Notes: a model not told the origin generated them from the sequence alone. A stretch of 64,000 nucleotides of DNA from Anaeropeptidivorans aminofermentans (GCF_940670685.1 NZ_OW711693.1:1364001-1428000); one strand, 5' to 3'; numbered from the stretch's first letter, positions 1-9,783 are shown. Made by a program: numbers and translations.

Positions 1-63
1 TTTTACAGGAGCAAAGGTCTTATACTTCTGTTATTTAATAATAGATGTTGATTCGATATGTCT

Positions 64-306
64 TATAGTAAATTTACTTTTCTTCCGGAATAAGTAACGG
101 GCTCCAAGAAGGTATATGGTAAATTTAAAATTAAAAGTAGCAAAGCCGTATATTCACACAGGTTCAAAAATGTACCGTTTCCGAAGGGAATCCGTATTTT
201 TGCGCCTGATGAGAATAGGCTTTTGCTACTTCTTTATATGAAATTTACTATAAAATCAAGGAAAAGCAAATTTACAACGCTGCTGTTTTACTTTTATTCG
301 AGTATA
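64..306 (-). repeat. Family B MITE-like repeat, interrupted by a family A copy
   Basis: The outer parts (64-116 and 249-306) match the uninterrupted copy at 39432-39538 almost base for base: both start TATAGTAAATTT, continue with GTAACGGGCTCC, and end with ATTCGAGTATA. The middle is replaced by a family A element. Family B copies share one TATAGTCAATTTACTTTT-like end and one TATACTYGAATT-like end. No coding capacity is seen, so a non-autonomous element is inferred. Confidence 0.75.
117..248. repeat. Family A palindromic MITE-like repeat nested in family B
   Basis: This is an imperfect palindrome of about 132 bp. Its left arm starts GGTAAATTT and runs through AGTAGCAAAGCC. Its right arm runs GGCTTTTGCTACTT to AAATTTAC. 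TATA flanks both sides (113-116 and 249-252), which fits a 4-bp target duplication, or a TA duplication with TA-ending termini. The uninterrupted B copy near 39.48 kb shows the pre-insertion arrangement. Confidence 0.75.
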
Positions 307-336
307 TGGGTTAATATAGGTGCTAATTAGATTACC

Positions 337-969
337 TTATGGGTTTAATATTTCCCAAAGCTCCAAAGGGCTTTCAGCATAGTATGTAGCTTTAATATGG
401 TCAATGCCTTCTCTTCCCCAAAGGGCGAGAACGCAGTCTACATTTGCCGATAGGGCGCACTCCATATCATAGATGCTATCCCCTATATATAAAGCCTTTT
501 CTGCTTTAATACCTGATAGTTCAAGCATTTTAATCATCGGCTCGGGGTGAGGCTTATGATGAGAGGTGCTTTCCGCAGTAACAATATGCTTAAAATACGG
601 CATGATACCAAGAGGCGCAAAATCCTTTTCAAATTCGATTTTGTCTTTTGATGTTAAAAGCCCCAAAGGAATCCCTTTATTATGAAGCTTTTCTATTAAT
701 GGCATAATACCGTCAAAGAGCTTTATTTGAGGAATATATCTTTCAAATTTCTTATTCCAAAGGTTATAGGCTTCAAGCAATTGAGCATTATCGATACTTA
801 GCTTCAGAAGGGCTTCTTCACTTGGAATTCCTAAGGCGAATTTAAGTTCCTTATCCTCATAGCGTATGCCCTTTAAATCAAAAATTGTATCCCGAAGGGA
901 GCTTAATACAGCAAATTCCGTATCTATTAATGTTCCGTCAATATCGAATATAACAAATGAATATCTCAT
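337..969 (-). CDS. HAD-family phosphatase, phosphoglycolate phosphatase/PpaX-like
   Basis: A 210-residue haloacid-dehalogenase hydrolase with a complete motif set: nucleophile motif DIDGT at residues 9-13, a LLTSKD motif II mid-protein, and the Mg-binding GDSIYDME motif near residue 163. An alpha-helical cap lies between motifs I and II, as in the Gph/PpaX/beta-phosphoglucomutase group. An AGAGGTGA ribosome site precedes the ATG. The family removes phosphate from small metabolites such as phosphoglycolate or pyrophosphate; the exact substrate cannot be read from sequence. It stands alone, with repeat-rich DNA on the left and an 840-nt gene-poor gap on the right. Confidence 0.85.
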   Translation of the reverse strand: MRYSFVIFDIDGTLIDTEFAVLSSLRDTIFDLKGIRYEDKELKFALGIPSEEALLKLSIDNAQLLEAYNLWNKKFERYIPQIKLFDGIMPLIEKLHNKGIPLGLLTSKDKIEFEKDFAPLGIMPYFKHIVTAESTSHHKPHPEPMIKMLELSGIKAEKALYIGDSIYDMECALSANVDCVLALWGREGIDHIKATYYAESPLELWEILNP

Positions 970-1115
970 AAATCACCTCTGATAAATATAGCAGCAGTCT
1001 CTTTTAAATATGCAGGACAAATAAAATAATTTTATCATACATAAAAGAGAATTCAATAAAAGAGCCAATTCATTATCAAATAGCAAAAGCTTCAATTATC
1101 ATGATATTTAATAAA

Positions 1116-1279
1116 ATGAAATATCAGTTACCCAAGAAGGATAAGGGCTTTTTAAAATGCCGTAAGATTACTTATTAAAGGCAGTTGCTGCTTTATGGAA
1201 TCTATATAAATATGAGGAAGATGGGTATAGGGTTACCATAACAGAATTTGTATTTAGAGATTCTGAAATATTTAAATAA
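1116..1279 (+). pseudogene. Short frameshifted coding remnant, unknown family
   Basis: An ATG at 1116 opens 20 codons. The coding-like character then continues in another frame (ending at the TAA at 1277), where a stretch reads LWNLYKYEEDGYRV. I do not recognise the family. It may be the trace of a decayed accessory gene, but coincidence is possible at this length. Confidence 0.2.
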
Positions 1280-1616
1280 GATGAGTTTGTATCTGTTCGC
1301 CTGTTGATGTCTTGTTGTATTGCGAATTTAGCGCCGGCTGGGTTACTGTGTAAATATGATAAGGCTTCCAGATTGGAAAAAGATGCATGGTAAGGGTTGA
1401 AGGAGTACTCTTTATAGAAAAATATGAATACTATGGATAAATATTTAATGATTGCAGATTTATGAATGGCATACTTGCGAATATTACTTTGAACTTATCT
1501 TAAGCATTCAGTTTGTGCTTGTGTGATTTCTATTATGTTGATGGAATTAATGGCTATGACGGGAGTTGATTGCACAACAAAAAACAACGCCACGAAAGGT
1601 GCCGTTTCTTAAAATT

Positions 1617-1724
1617 TATATACTTAAATAAATATGAAACAGTAACATGGTCAATTGCTTTTTTCTTATTTGATAGCTTTTAAAGCCAAATATCTGGGGC
1701 GGAATAAAAGTAAATTGACTATAT
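1617..1724 (+). repeat. Family B MITE-like repeat
   Basis: It begins TATACTTAAATAAATATG and ends AAAAGTAAATTGACTATA, the two conserved ends of family B. The internal segment GCTTTTAAAGCCAAATA is shared with the copies near 18.55 and 30.7 kb. Confidence 0.65.
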
Positions 1725-1812
1725 TTACTGTAAATTAAGATATGCATTCGGCATTATTTATCGAAAGAGCTTATAATTAATTATAAGCATTAATTTTAAT
1801 TACTGCTGTATA

Positions 1813-2469
1813 TTATGATAAGTTTTTATTGGTTTTGATTTCTTCAAGTTGCTTTTTTAATAATGCAATTTCTTTAGAAAGACGGGAAAGCTCTTGAGAA
1901 ATAGGGTCGGGTATATGCACGTGGTCAAGCTGACTGCCTACGTCTATTTTTTTGCCGTTTACTCTTACTATTCTTGCAGGAACGCCAACGGCAGTAGCTC
2001 CTGGAGGCAAAGACTGGAGAACTACGGCATTGGAAGCTATTTTTGCACCGTCTCCTATGGTAAAAGGTCCGAGGATTTTAGCGCCGCTGCCTACCAAAAC
2101 ATTATTTCCTAAAGTAGGATGCCTTTTCCCTGTATCTTTGCCTGTTCCGCCCAATGTGACCCCTTGGTATAAAGTACAGTTATCTCCTACCACGGCAGTT
2201 TCTCCTATTACTACACCGGCACCGTGGTCTATAAGGACTCCTTTGCCGATTTTAGCCCCGGGATGGATTTCTATGCCTGTAAAAAAGCGAGATAACTGTG
2301 ATATAAAGCGCGCGGGAAAGAAAAGCTTTTTTTTGTAAAGCCAGTGGGCCGGGCGATGAAGCCATATTGCGTGAAGTCCGGAATAAAGCAGCACAATTTC
2401 AAATGTATTGCGGGCAGCAGGATCACGTTCTTTGATTGCCTTAATATCTTGTATAATTCCATTGAACAT
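1813..2469 (-). CDS. cysE: Serine O-acetyltransferase
   Basis: Makes O-acetylserine from serine and acetyl-CoA, the first committed step of cysteine synthesis; the product feeds the cysK enzyme 12.7 kb away. The 218-residue protein has an N-terminal helical part (ERDPAARNTFEIVL) and a left-handed beta-helix of hexapeptide repeats. Signature pieces are IDHGAGVVIGETA and GVTLGGTGKD. The C-terminal ELSRLSKEIALLKKQLEEI stretch looks like a coiled coil. The ATG at 2469 is chosen because AGGAGG sits 6 nt upstream; an upstream in-frame methionine has no good ribosome site. The length fits short Gram-positive CysE/EpsC-type enzymes. Confidence 0.92.
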   Translation of the reverse strand: MFNGIIQDIKAIKERDPAARNTFEIVLLYSGLHAIWLHRPAHWLYKKKLFFPARFISQLSRFFTGIEIHPGAKIGKGVLIDHGAGVVIGETAVVGDNCTLYQGVTLGGTGKDTGKRHPTLGNNVLVGSGAKILGPFTIGDGAKIASNAVVLQSLPPGATAVGVPARIVRVNGKKIDVGSQLDHVHIPDPISQELSRLSKEIALLKKQLEEIKTNKNLS

Positions 2470-3033
2470 ATGCGTCCTCCTGATTAAATTAAGTATTAAT
2501 AAGTCTTTAATAATAGACAAATAAAGGGTCTCTATAGCTGTAGAGATATAGCTAATGTCTGTAAGTTACTTTTGATTTTTCTTTAGCAGTAAGGTTCTGG
2601 CTTATTATATTAGCATATTTATATTTTACTATATATAATTTATTAATATTTTTCCTTTTTGTGTATTTGATATATTCTTTTATTGGTTCTTGTTACCATT
2701 TATACGGAAGGGAATGAATTCAATTTATATGTCTGCATTTATACTATTTTTAATCATTTCGGAGCACAAAAAGATGTGTATTGATTAAGGGAAGGGTTAC
2801 AGAGCTTTTGCTTTGACAGACTTTTTATTTCCAGCCTGTTTTAAAACTCTACATAAGCGGTTTGTTTGCAAAAATTAGCCTGTAGCATCAGTTTTTTTAA
2901 CCCTTCACATGCTTTAACCTCTATTTTCTGGTAAAACCACTAAACCACTTGCCGAGGTGATTCGCTATAGTATAGGTCTCATAGTTTAAATAATCAGGCT
3001 CTGTCTTATATTTTAATATAAAATCAATTAAAA
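2470..3033. other. Intergenic region upstream of cysE
   Basis: An AT-rich, non-coding stretch. A small hairpin (TCTCTATAGCTGTAGAGA, near 2529-2546) lies in the predicted cysE leader. I searched by eye for T-box and S-box motifs on the minus strand and saw none. Confidence 0.5.
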
Positions 3034-3079
3034 GAAACCCCCTGACAAAAATTATTACTACTTTTGCCTGGGGTTTTTA
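3034..3079 (-). terminator. Intrinsic terminator of the opp operon
   Basis: On the minus strand a stem with arms AAACCCCAGGCAAAA and TTTTGTCAGGGGGTTT is followed by CTTTTAATT. It lies 30 nt beyond the stop of the last opp gene. Confidence 0.75.
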
Positions 3080-3108
3080 ATATGGAAACTTATTCAGGAA
3101 TAGTAAAA

Positions 3109-4047
3109 TTATTCTTTAATATTTGGATCAAGCGCATCGCGGAGACCATCGCCGATAAAATTAAATGACATTACGGTAAGCATAATCATAAGCCCGGGAT
3201 AAACCCATAAAGAAGGCGTATTGAGCAAAACAGTCAACGATTGTGTATTGTTAAGCATATTGCCCCAGCTTGCCGTCGGCGGCTGAACCCCCATGCCTAA
3301 AAAGCTTAAGGAGGCTTCTGTTATCATGGCCCTTGCTATGCTGAATGTAGCATTTACTATAATGGGCGCGGCAACGTTGGGTAATATATGAGATATAATG
3401 ATACGAGAACTGCTAAAACCCATGGAAATTCCCGCCCGCACATAATCCATCTTCTTTACTGAAAGAACGGAGCCTCTTACAAGCCTTGAAACCTGCGGCC
3501 AACCTAAAAATCCCATTACTGTAATAAGCGTCATAAGGCCGCCGCCGCTTAAAATACTCACCATAACCATAATCAGAAGCATACGGGGAAACGACATAAG
3601 TATATCCCCCATACGCATGAATATCATATCCAGCCAGCCCCCGAAATAGCCGCTTATTAAGCCGAAGGTAACGCCTATGGTTACGCTGATTGCTGTTGAG
3701 CCTACGCCTATCAGAAGAGATACCCGGGAAGCGTAAATAAGCCTGCTTAATACGTCGCGCCCCAGGGGATCCGTGCCTAAAAGATATTTTGACGTAGGTT
3801 CTCCCATAAAGGGATGATCGGTCATCATTTCATAAGGGTCAAAAGGTGCAACGAAGGGTGCGAAAATTGCTGTAAGCACTATAATAAAAACAAAACAAAG
3901 ACCTCCTAACGCCAATTTGTGCCGCATAAATCTTTTTACAACAAGCTTTAAAAGGCTGTCTGTTTTTATATCGGTCTTTTGGCCGGGGTCGTGTGCTTCC
4001 ATAACGAGTTCTTTTATATCGGAACCCTCTTTATTAAATGTATCCAT
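3109..4047 (-). CDS. oppC: Oligopeptide/dipeptide ABC transporter permease, OppC/DppC type
   Basis: Inner-membrane permease, 312 residues. A cytoplasmic N-terminus is followed by a transmembrane segment near residues 45-65, the OppC_N-type PFDPYEM motif and the BPD_transp_1 fold. The EAA-type loop (around DYVRAGISMGFSSSRII) contacts the ATPases. The C-terminus DALDPNIKE is typical of the family. It is the last gene of the minus-strand operon, 19 nt after oppB. It would pair with OppB to form the channel for peptides delivered by the lipoprotein encoded at 7646-9352. Confidence 0.9.
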   Translation of the reverse strand: MDTFNKEGSDIKELVMEAHDPGQKTDIKTDSLLKLVVKRFMRHKLALGGLCFVFIIVLTAIFAPFVAPFDPYEMMTDHPFMGEPTSKYLLGTDPLGRDVLSRLIYASRVSLLIGVGSTAISVTIGVTFGLISGYFGGWLDMIFMRMGDILMSFPRMLLIMVMVSILSGGGLMTLITVMGFLGWPQVSRLVRGSVLSVKKMDYVRAGISMGFSSSRIIISHILPNVAAPIIVNATFSIARAMITEASLSFLGMGVQPPTASWGNMLNNTQSLTVLLNTPSLWVYPGLMIMLTVMSFNFIGDGLRDALDPNIKE

Positions 4048-4066
4048 GCTGCAATCACTCCCTTAA

Positions 4067-5014
4067 TCAATATTTTATGCGCGGATCAAAAACAGAATAA
4101 AGGACATCTGCCAGCAGGCCTGATGCCAGCACTAAAAAAGCGGTAATGAAATTAACGGCCATTAAAACAGGATAATCTCTTCCGGAAATAGCACCCACGG
4201 CCAATTGGCCTATTCCCGGCCATGAAAAAAGCTGTTCGGTTATAATCGCTCCTCCGAAAAGTCCGGGTATCTCCAGGCCGAGCATCGTAATAATTGGAAT
4301 AACGGCATTTCTAAAGGAATGCTTCCCTATTACAAAGGCTTCGGAAAGACCCTTTGCCCTTGCGGTGCGAAGATAATCCTTTCCAAGCACCTCAAGCACA
4401 CTTGAGCGAACGTAACGGATAAACTGCCCCGCCGTACTAAGGCTCAAAACCGTAACAGGCAGTGCCATATGCCGTATACTGTCGATTAATGTTTTTTCGG
4501 AACCCAGAGACATCGTTCCGCTGGAAGGAAGCCATCCCAGCTTTAAAGAAAAAATATAAATTGCCAGAAGACCGAAAAAGAATGAGGGAACAGAAATGCC
4601 TAAAAAAGAGAATGTGGTGGAAATATAATCTATCCATGAATATTGCTTAACGGCGCTTAATACGCCAAGGGGCAGCGCAATCATAAGCCCCGCCAGAAGG
4701 GAAACTCCCATAAGCTGAATTGTGGGAAGGATTCTTTGGGCGATCATATCTTTTACAGGTTGATAGGTTTTGTAGGAATATCCGAAGTTTCCGTCTTTAA
4801 GATTCATAAGCCATTGAAAATAGCGGATATAAATCGGTTGATTTAATCCCAGCTTTTCTCGGGTTGCCTCCTGAATTTCCTTTGGCGTATTAGGGTCCAT
4901 CATCATATCTACGGGATCTCCCGGTGCCAGATTGATGATTAAAAAGCAAATAATTGTTACGCCTAAAAGCACAGGTATGGAAATCAATATCCTGCGCACG
5001 ATATACTGAAACAT
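4067..5014 (-). CDS. oppB: Oligopeptide/dipeptide ABC transporter permease, OppB/DppB type
   Basis: Permease of 315 residues with about six membrane segments. The N-terminal IVRRILISIPVLLG and the NLAPGDPVD motif are hallmarks of the OppB/DppB branch. The EAA loop reads KDYLRTARAKGLSE. The C-terminal DVLYSVFDPRIKY is also typical. The ATG at 5014 has GGGGAGGA upstream. It lies 17 nt after oppF and 19 nt before oppC, so they are almost certainly co-transcribed. Which peptides are carried cannot be told from permeases. Confidence 0.9.
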   Translation of the reverse strand: MFQYIVRRILISIPVLLGVTIICFLIINLAPGDPVDMMMDPNTPKEIQEATREKLGLNQPIYIRYFQWLMNLKDGNFGYSYKTYQPVKDMIAQRILPTIQLMGVSLLAGLMIALPLGVLSAVKQYSWIDYISTTFSFLGISVPSFFFGLLAIYIFSLKLGWLPSSGTMSLGSEKTLIDSIRHMALPVTVLSLSTAGQFIRYVRSSVLEVLGKDYLRTARAKGLSEAFVIGKHSFRNAVIPIITMLGLEIPGLFGGAIITEQLFSWPGIGQLAVGAISGRDYPVLMAVNFITAFLVLASGLLADVLYSVFDPRIKY

Positions 5015-5031
5015 ATCGATATCCTCCCCTT

Positions 5032-6114
5032 TTAAATATTATAATAATGGCCATTGTAGTAGGGCTGGGGCTTAAAGCAGGCTACCTGATGGCTATCAGA
5101 TGGATTAGGGCTTACAGAAGATAACAGGGGCATTTCCTTATAGCAGCGTTCTGATGCTATAGGGCAGCGCGATGCGAAACGGCATGCTTCGGGAGGGTTA
5201 ATAGAGCTTGGCACATCCCCTGATAAAACAATCCTTTTTTGTCCTCTAAGATGAGGATTGTGAACGGGATAAGCACTTAGCAGGGCCCTTGTATAAGGGT
5301 GGTAAGGGGAGCTGAAAATATCCTTGGTTGAAGCAATCTCAACAATTTTTCCCATATACATAACGGCTATGCGGTTGCTTACATATTTTACCGCGCCGAG
5401 TCCGTGGGCAATAAAAAGAAAAGTAAGATTAAATTCCGCCTGCAAGTCCTTTAAAAGGTTCAGTATTTGGGCCTGAATCGATACGTCAAGGGCCGATACG
5501 GGCTCATCGCATATAATCATCTTCGGGTCGAGAGCTAGGGCCCGGGCTATTCCGATACGCTGACGCTGGCCCCCTGAAAATTCATTGGGATAGCGGTTTT
5601 TATGCTCCGGCAAGAGCCCTACCGATGCAAGGAGGCTTTCAACCTTCATGTCTATCTTATTTTCGGGACATAAGTGATGTACTTTCAAAGGTTCCGATAT
5701 AATATCTATAACCCGCTTGCGGGGAGGCAGAGAGGAGAAGGGGTCCTGAAAAATCATCTGTATTTGGCGGCGCATGCTTAAGGCCTTTTTCCCTTTCATC
5801 CCGGAAATGTTTCCACCGGAAAACTTAATGGAACCGCTTATTTCGGCGTCAAAGTCAATATTAAGCACGCTACGCCCCAAGGTGGATTTTCCGCAGCCGG
5901 ATTCTCCTACGAGCCCAAGGGATTCCCCCGGATAAACCGAAAGGCTTACCCCATCTACAGCCTTTATGTATCCTACCATACGGGAAATAATTCCTTTCTT
6001 TATGGGATAATAGGATTTTACATCCTTAAGCTCCAATAACGGCTTCGATTCTTGGCTTTTTTGTATTATTTCAATTTGCTCTGAATATTCTTCAGGCTTT
6101 TTTACATCAAGCAT
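5032..6114 (-). CDS. oppF: Oligopeptide ABC transporter ATPase, OppF/DppF type
   Basis: Cytoplasmic ATPase of 360 residues that powers peptide import with OppD. Walker [10 protein letters not shown], signature FSGGQRQRIGIARAL, Walker B MIICDEPVSALD and the switch histidine in FIAHGLGAV are all present. The C-terminal peptide-transporter domain carries a Cys-rich segment (CRFASRCP, later CYKE and ACFKP). A DppDF pair of this family has been reported to hold an Fe-S cluster there; whether this one does is inference. Its ATG overlaps the end of oppD by 8 nt, which suggests translational coupling. Confidence 0.92.
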   Translation of the reverse strand: MLDVKKPEEYSEQIEIIQKSQESKPLLELKDVKSYYPIKKGIISRMVGYIKAVDGVSLSVYPGESLGLVGESGCGKSTLGRSVLNIDFDAEISGSIKFSGGNISGMKGKKALSMRRQIQMIFQDPFSSLPPRKRVIDIISEPLKVHHLCPENKIDMKVESLLASVGLLPEHKNRYPNEFSGGQRQRIGIARALALDPKMIICDEPVSALDVSIQAQILNLLKDLQAEFNLTFLFIAHGLGAVKYVSNRIAVMYMGKIVEIASTKDIFSSPYHPYTRALLSAYPVHNPHLRGQKRIVLSGDVPSSINPPEACRFASRCPIASERCYKEMPLLSSVSPNPSDSHQVACFKPQPYYNGHYYNI

Positions 6115-7117
6115 TGGGCGGACCCTCCTTTTCTTCCCATTGGGATTTGAAGCATCTTACAAAATGACCCTTCCTGATTTCTAAGAGAGGCGGAGTCTGA
6201 ATTTTGCATTTGTCCCGGCAAAATGCGCATCGATTATGGAAGCGGCAGCCTTTAGGCATATCCGTCAAAGGAGGAACGCTTCCCTTTATTGAACTGAGCC
6301 TTTTATTTTCTTCTGCCCAGACGTGGGGAACGGAATCCATAAGGCCTTGTGTATACGGATGCATGGGCCTGTCGAAAAGGGAGAAAACATCGGCCTCTTC
6401 TACTATTTGACCGGCATACATAATGATCACTCTATCTGCCATTTCCGCCAATACGCCTAAATCATGGGTAATCAAAAGTATGGATGTTCCCGTGTCTATT
6501 TGAAATTTTTTCATGAGACTAAGTATTTGCGCCTGAATTGTTACATCAAGGGCTGTAGTCGGCTCATCTGCAATCAAGAGCTCCGGATGGCAAAGCATCG
6601 CCATGGCAATCATAACCCTCTGCTGCATACCGCCGGAGAGCATATGGGGATAGCTTTTGAATATTGTATCGGGGTGGGGGATTCCGACCTCAGTAAGCAT
6701 ATGAAGTACGCGCAATTTGGCTTCTGCGGCGCTAAGATTCCTATGAATACGGATAGCTTCCGTAAGCTGACCGCCAATTGTAAAGACCGGATTAAGGGAA
6801 GTCATGGCTTCCTGAAATATCATGGCTATGCTGTCTCCGCGGATACGGCGCATTTGAGCATTGTTTTTTTTCAGCAGATCTTCGCCTTTAAAACGCACTT
6901 CTCCGCCGCGGATTTTCCCCTTTTTACCGAGAAGGCCCATAAGGGCCATAGAGGTTACGCTTTTCCCGCAGCCTGATTCTCCGGCCATCCCCAGAGTTTT
7001 TCCCTTTTCTATATCAAAGCTTACGCCGTCAATGACTGTAAGCTCTTTTTTATCTGATTTAAAGCTAACTTTAAGATTTTCCACTTCCAAAAGAGTATCT
7101 TCTTTGACCATTGGCAT
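6107..7117 (-). CDS. oppD: Oligopeptide ABC transporter ATPase, OppD/DppD type
   Basis: ATPase partner of OppF. Walker [10 protein letters not shown], signature [15 protein letters not shown] and Walker [13 protein letters not shown] mark the OppD/DppD branch. The C-terminal CRFHNRC and following cysteines mirror those of OppF. Three starts are possible: TTG 7129, ATG 7117 and ATG 7111. AAAGGG just upstream favours one of the ATGs; 7117 is given here. It is the first gene of the oppDFBC cluster. The binding-protein gene lies upstream, beyond a 528-nt repeat-containing gap, and may be transcribed separately. Confidence 0.9.
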   Translation of the reverse strand: MPMVKEDTLLEVENLKVSFKSDKKELTVIDGVSFDIEKGKTLGMAGESGCGKSVTSMALMGLLGKKGKIRGGEVRFKGEDLLKKNNAQMRRIRGDSIAMIFQEAMTSLNPVFTIGGQLTEAIRIHRNLSAAEAKLRVLHMLTEVGIPHPDTIFKSYPHMLSGGMQQRVMIAMAMLCHPELLIADEPTTALDVTIQAQILSLMKKFQIDTGTSILLITHDLGVLAEMADRVIIMYAGQIVEEADVFSLFDRPMHPYTQGLMDSVPHVWAEENKRLSSIKGSVPPLTDMPKGCRFHNRCAFCRDKCKIQTPPLLEIRKGHFVRCFKSQWEEKEGPPNA

Positions 7118-7143
7118 AATCCCTTTCAAGTATTTTTGTAATA

Positions 7144-7431
7144 TATAGTTAAATTTAAGGCAAAACAGTAATAAAGCCCTATATTCAGATGTTCTAAATG
7201 CGTTTCAGAAGAAATATTAAATTTCATATTTTTCATGGGAGAATTATACCTTTGAGCAATATAAAAAGGCATGAATTTAAAGAACAGACGTATGGTTTAA
7301 AGATGTCCCGCGAGTTTAGGGGAGCGGAGTTAATAAATGCAGTTTTTATCCTTAAGGGAATAGGGTTTTGTTGCTTCTTCATAAAGGATTTGCCATGAAA
7401 TTTAGAAACGGCAAATTTAATTTGCTATAAA
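7144..7431. repeat. Degenerate family A-like repeat between oppA and oppD
   Basis: The left end TATAGTTAAATTT plus AACAGTAATAAAGCCC and the right end TTTTGTTGCTTCTTCAT resemble family A arms. The element is about 288 bp, twice the usual length, so it may be composite or badly decayed. The remaining gap (7432-7645) holds no gene or clear terminator. Confidence 0.4.
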
Positions 7432-7645
7432 CATATACAATATATTGTGCAGCTTTAAAATAAAGGGTATATTCTAAAGCTACACAAGCATAATTTTGAG
7501 TATGTGTAATCCGCTAAAGCAGTGATAAAGAAATTTTAGGAATTACTGTGTTCAAAGGAATTTATAAAATAAATGCTGTCCCAGACAAGTATTGCTTACG
7601 ATATCTGTTTTTATATGCTCTGTGGGATAAGCGGCAAAATGCCTG

Positions 7646-9352
7646 TTACTCCTCCTTTACAGTCCACTCAAAGGCATTGGCTATAATAATGGGGGATGAA
7701 TTGGCTATTCTTATATTTACTGCGCGTTTATTAACAGCCTGCAATTGGCTTTCTGCATAGATGCCTACGGAAGGGGAGCCGATTTCCTGAAGGCGAAGCT
7801 GAATATCGCTGATAATATCTGCCTGCTTGCTGTCGTCTTGCTCATGAAGAGCCTTTTCAAAAAGCTCATCCAATACACTGTCGCTTATATTTGATATGTT
7901 GTTGCCGCCGCCTGTGCCGTAAAGCCCCTTGAATCCGCTTATAGGATTATCCTCACTTGGCCCTGTGGAACGGATAAAAAATGCATAGTCTCCATTTTTT
8001 GCTTTTTGAGTAGATGTGGCAAAATCATATTTTTCTATTACAACCTTAATACCGATTTCCGTGAGGTTTTGAGTTATAACCTCTCCGGCCTGCTCACGCT
8101 TCTGATTTCCCGTTGGAACAATAAATATATATTCTTTATTAAAGTCGAAATTCGCCTCTTCCAACAGTGCTTTTGCCTTTTCCTTGTCATATTCAGGCTT
8201 AACAGCATCATTATTAAATTTTGCGCTTGGAGAAAAAGGATTATAAATAGGAGCGCCCATGCCCTTTAGCACCTGCTGTACAATCAAATCCCGATTTATG
8301 GCAAGGCTAATGGCCTGACGTACTTTTGCATCTTCGAATATATCGGTGTTAATTTCAAGTAGCTGGCACTGCACCGCTTCTTTTACGTGCAGTACGGCAT
8401 TGGGGAGATCCTTTAGGCTGTCATAATCGTCTATATTGATATTTCCTATTCCGTTAATATTAAAATCGATTTCACCGCTTTGAATCTGAACCGCAATATT
8501 AGATGCCGTTAATATTTTAAAATTCAGCTCGTCTAATTGAGGAGCCCCCTGATAATAAAGTTCGTTGGGGACAAATTGTATGTACTGGTCTACTTCGTAT
8601 TTTTTGAGCTTGTAAGCTCCGCTTGTTACATCGGGAGAAATATTGAAATTATTTGAAGCGAGATTTTCAAGATCGAATTTTTCAAAAATATGTTTTGGAA
8701 GGGGGCGAAGGTTGCAGCCTATATTGCCCAGAAAATAATTTGTTGATACAGGAAATTGTGTTGTAACAGAGAAGGTGCGGTCATCTATTTTTTTTATGCC
8801 GGGGATATCTGTTTTTCCCTCGTCAAGCCTTCCGGTGCTGTTAAGCCCCTCTATAACGCTGAAATACTGGGATTGGGTTGAATTTACTACAGGATTTGCA
8901 TAAAGATAAATTGTGTATATAGCATCGTCGGAAGTGATGGGGGTGTTATCTGTCCATAGAGCCTCTTTCAATTTAATTATGAAGGTTTGATTATCATCGG
9001 TAGTAACAGATTCTGCCAAAAACTTTTCGTAATTGGCATCCATATCAACCTTATAAAGGGTATCAAACATTAAGCTTGAAAGCCCCCACTGTACGGATTC
9101 AAAACTCGTATAAGCGGCAAAATTGCTTGCTGCATTGGTGATGCCCACATTCAGCACTCTCGGAGAAGTCGATGTTTTTGGAGACGCTTCCGGCCTATTT
9201 GTTTCGCTTTCCTTTGGAGAAGAAGCCTCTGTCTTCGCAGGCGTATTTGAGGATTGCTGTGGCTGTGTTGTATCAGAACTTTGGCAGGCCGTTATAAAAA
9301 GCGTTAATACAGCCAAAATAACGGGAACAATTTTTTTAGATTTAAAGTTCAT
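7646..9352 (-). CDS. oppA: Peptide ABC transporter substrate-binding lipoprotein (SBP_bac_5)
   Basis: Membrane-anchored extracellular receptor of about 568 residues in the OppA/DppA class. The N-terminus is MNFKSKKIVPV, then a hydrophobic core and lipobox ITAC. A Ser/Pro/Thr-rich linker follows before the folded part begins near residue 70. The ATG at 9352 follows AGGAGG directly; an upstream in-frame start lacks a ribosome site. Pieces such as KEALWTDNTPITSDD and QAISLAINRDLIVQQ are typical of cluster-5 binding proteins. It is the first gene in the opp direction, and its upstream region carries a half-site resembling the palindromes at the dipeptidase and cysK promoters. Confidence 0.9.
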   Translation of the reverse strand: MNFKSKKIVPVILAVLTLFITACQSSDTTQPQQSSNTPAKTEASSPKESETNRPEASPKTSTSPRVLNVGITNAASNFAAYTSFESVQWGLSSLMFDTLYKVDMDANYEKFLAESVTTDDNQTFIIKLKEALWTDNTPITSDDAIYTIYLYANPVVNSTQSQYFSVIEGLNSTGRLDEGKTDIPGIKKIDDRTFSVTTQFPVSTNYFLGNIGCNLRPLPKHIFEKFDLENLASNNFNISPDVTSGAYKLKKYEVDQYIQFVPNELYYQGAPQLDELNFKILTASNIAVQIQSGEIDFNINGIGNINIDDYDSLKDLPNAVLHVKEAVQCQLLEINTDIFEDAKVRQAISLAINRDLIVQQVLKGMGAPIYNPFSPSAKFNNDAVKPEYDKEKAKALLEEANFDFNKEYIFIVPTGNQKREQAGEVITQNLTEIGIKVVIEKYDFATSTQKAKNGDYAFFIRSTGPSEDNPISGFKGLYGTGGGNNISNISDSVLDELFEKALHEQDDSKQADIISDIQLRLQEIGSPSVGIYAESQLQAVNKRAVNIRIANSSPIIIANAFEWTVKEE

Positions 9353-9783
9353 ATATATTCCTCCTGAAATTATTAAATTGGTATGGTACAAGAAATCTTA
9401 ATTTCTTTCAACATCGACAGCAATCCCATAAAATTAAATTAAGTATAAGCATGGGTAACCTCCAATAAATTCATTGTTAACATATATGTTTTAATGGTAT
9501 TAAAATATAAATTATCACAACCCTTTACGTTTGTCAAATATTTTATTTAGTATAAAAGAGCAATTCTATTAGATTTAATTTTATGAGGATTAAAATTTTA
9601 TTTGAAAATCTTATGTATTATAAAGTGGAATTGTAAAAGTCAAAAAAATTGTATGGACGATAGGCGTAGATAGATACCATTTCCTAAAGAAAGCAGCGTT
9701 TTTGAGCCTGCTGGGAATAGGCTTTTGCTACTTCTTCATAGATTTACTTATAAAAATAAAGCTTAAAGTCTTTATGATAAATA
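9353..9783. other. Divergent intergenic region between oppA and the dipeptidase gene
   Basis: Non-coding and AT-rich. ATATGTTTTAATGGT at 9484-9498 resembles one arm of the operator at 9808-9842. A partial family A right arm lies at 9691-9752 (TTTTGAGCCTGCTGGG, then GGCTTTTGCTACTTC). Confidence 0.5.
9691..9752. repeat. Partial family A repeat (right arm)
   Basis: The sequence TTTTTGAGCCTGCTGGGAAT and the following GGCTTTTGCTACTTC match the right half of other A copies. The left half is decayed beyond recognition. Confidence 0.55.

Larger units (their letters stand above)
970..1812. other. Gene-poor gap with gene remnant and repeat
   Basis: No intact gene is visible. The stretch holds a small frameshifted remnant (1116-1279), AT-rich filler and a family B repeat (1617-1724). 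Confidence 0.6.

Noticed and set aside
2470-3000. T-box or SAM riboswitch ahead of cysE
   Set aside because: No T-box sequence, specifier stem or S-box core was visible on the minus strand.
6464-6976. 170-codon open frame on the plus strand
   Set aside because: It is the reverse of the oppD coding sequence, with no ribosome site.
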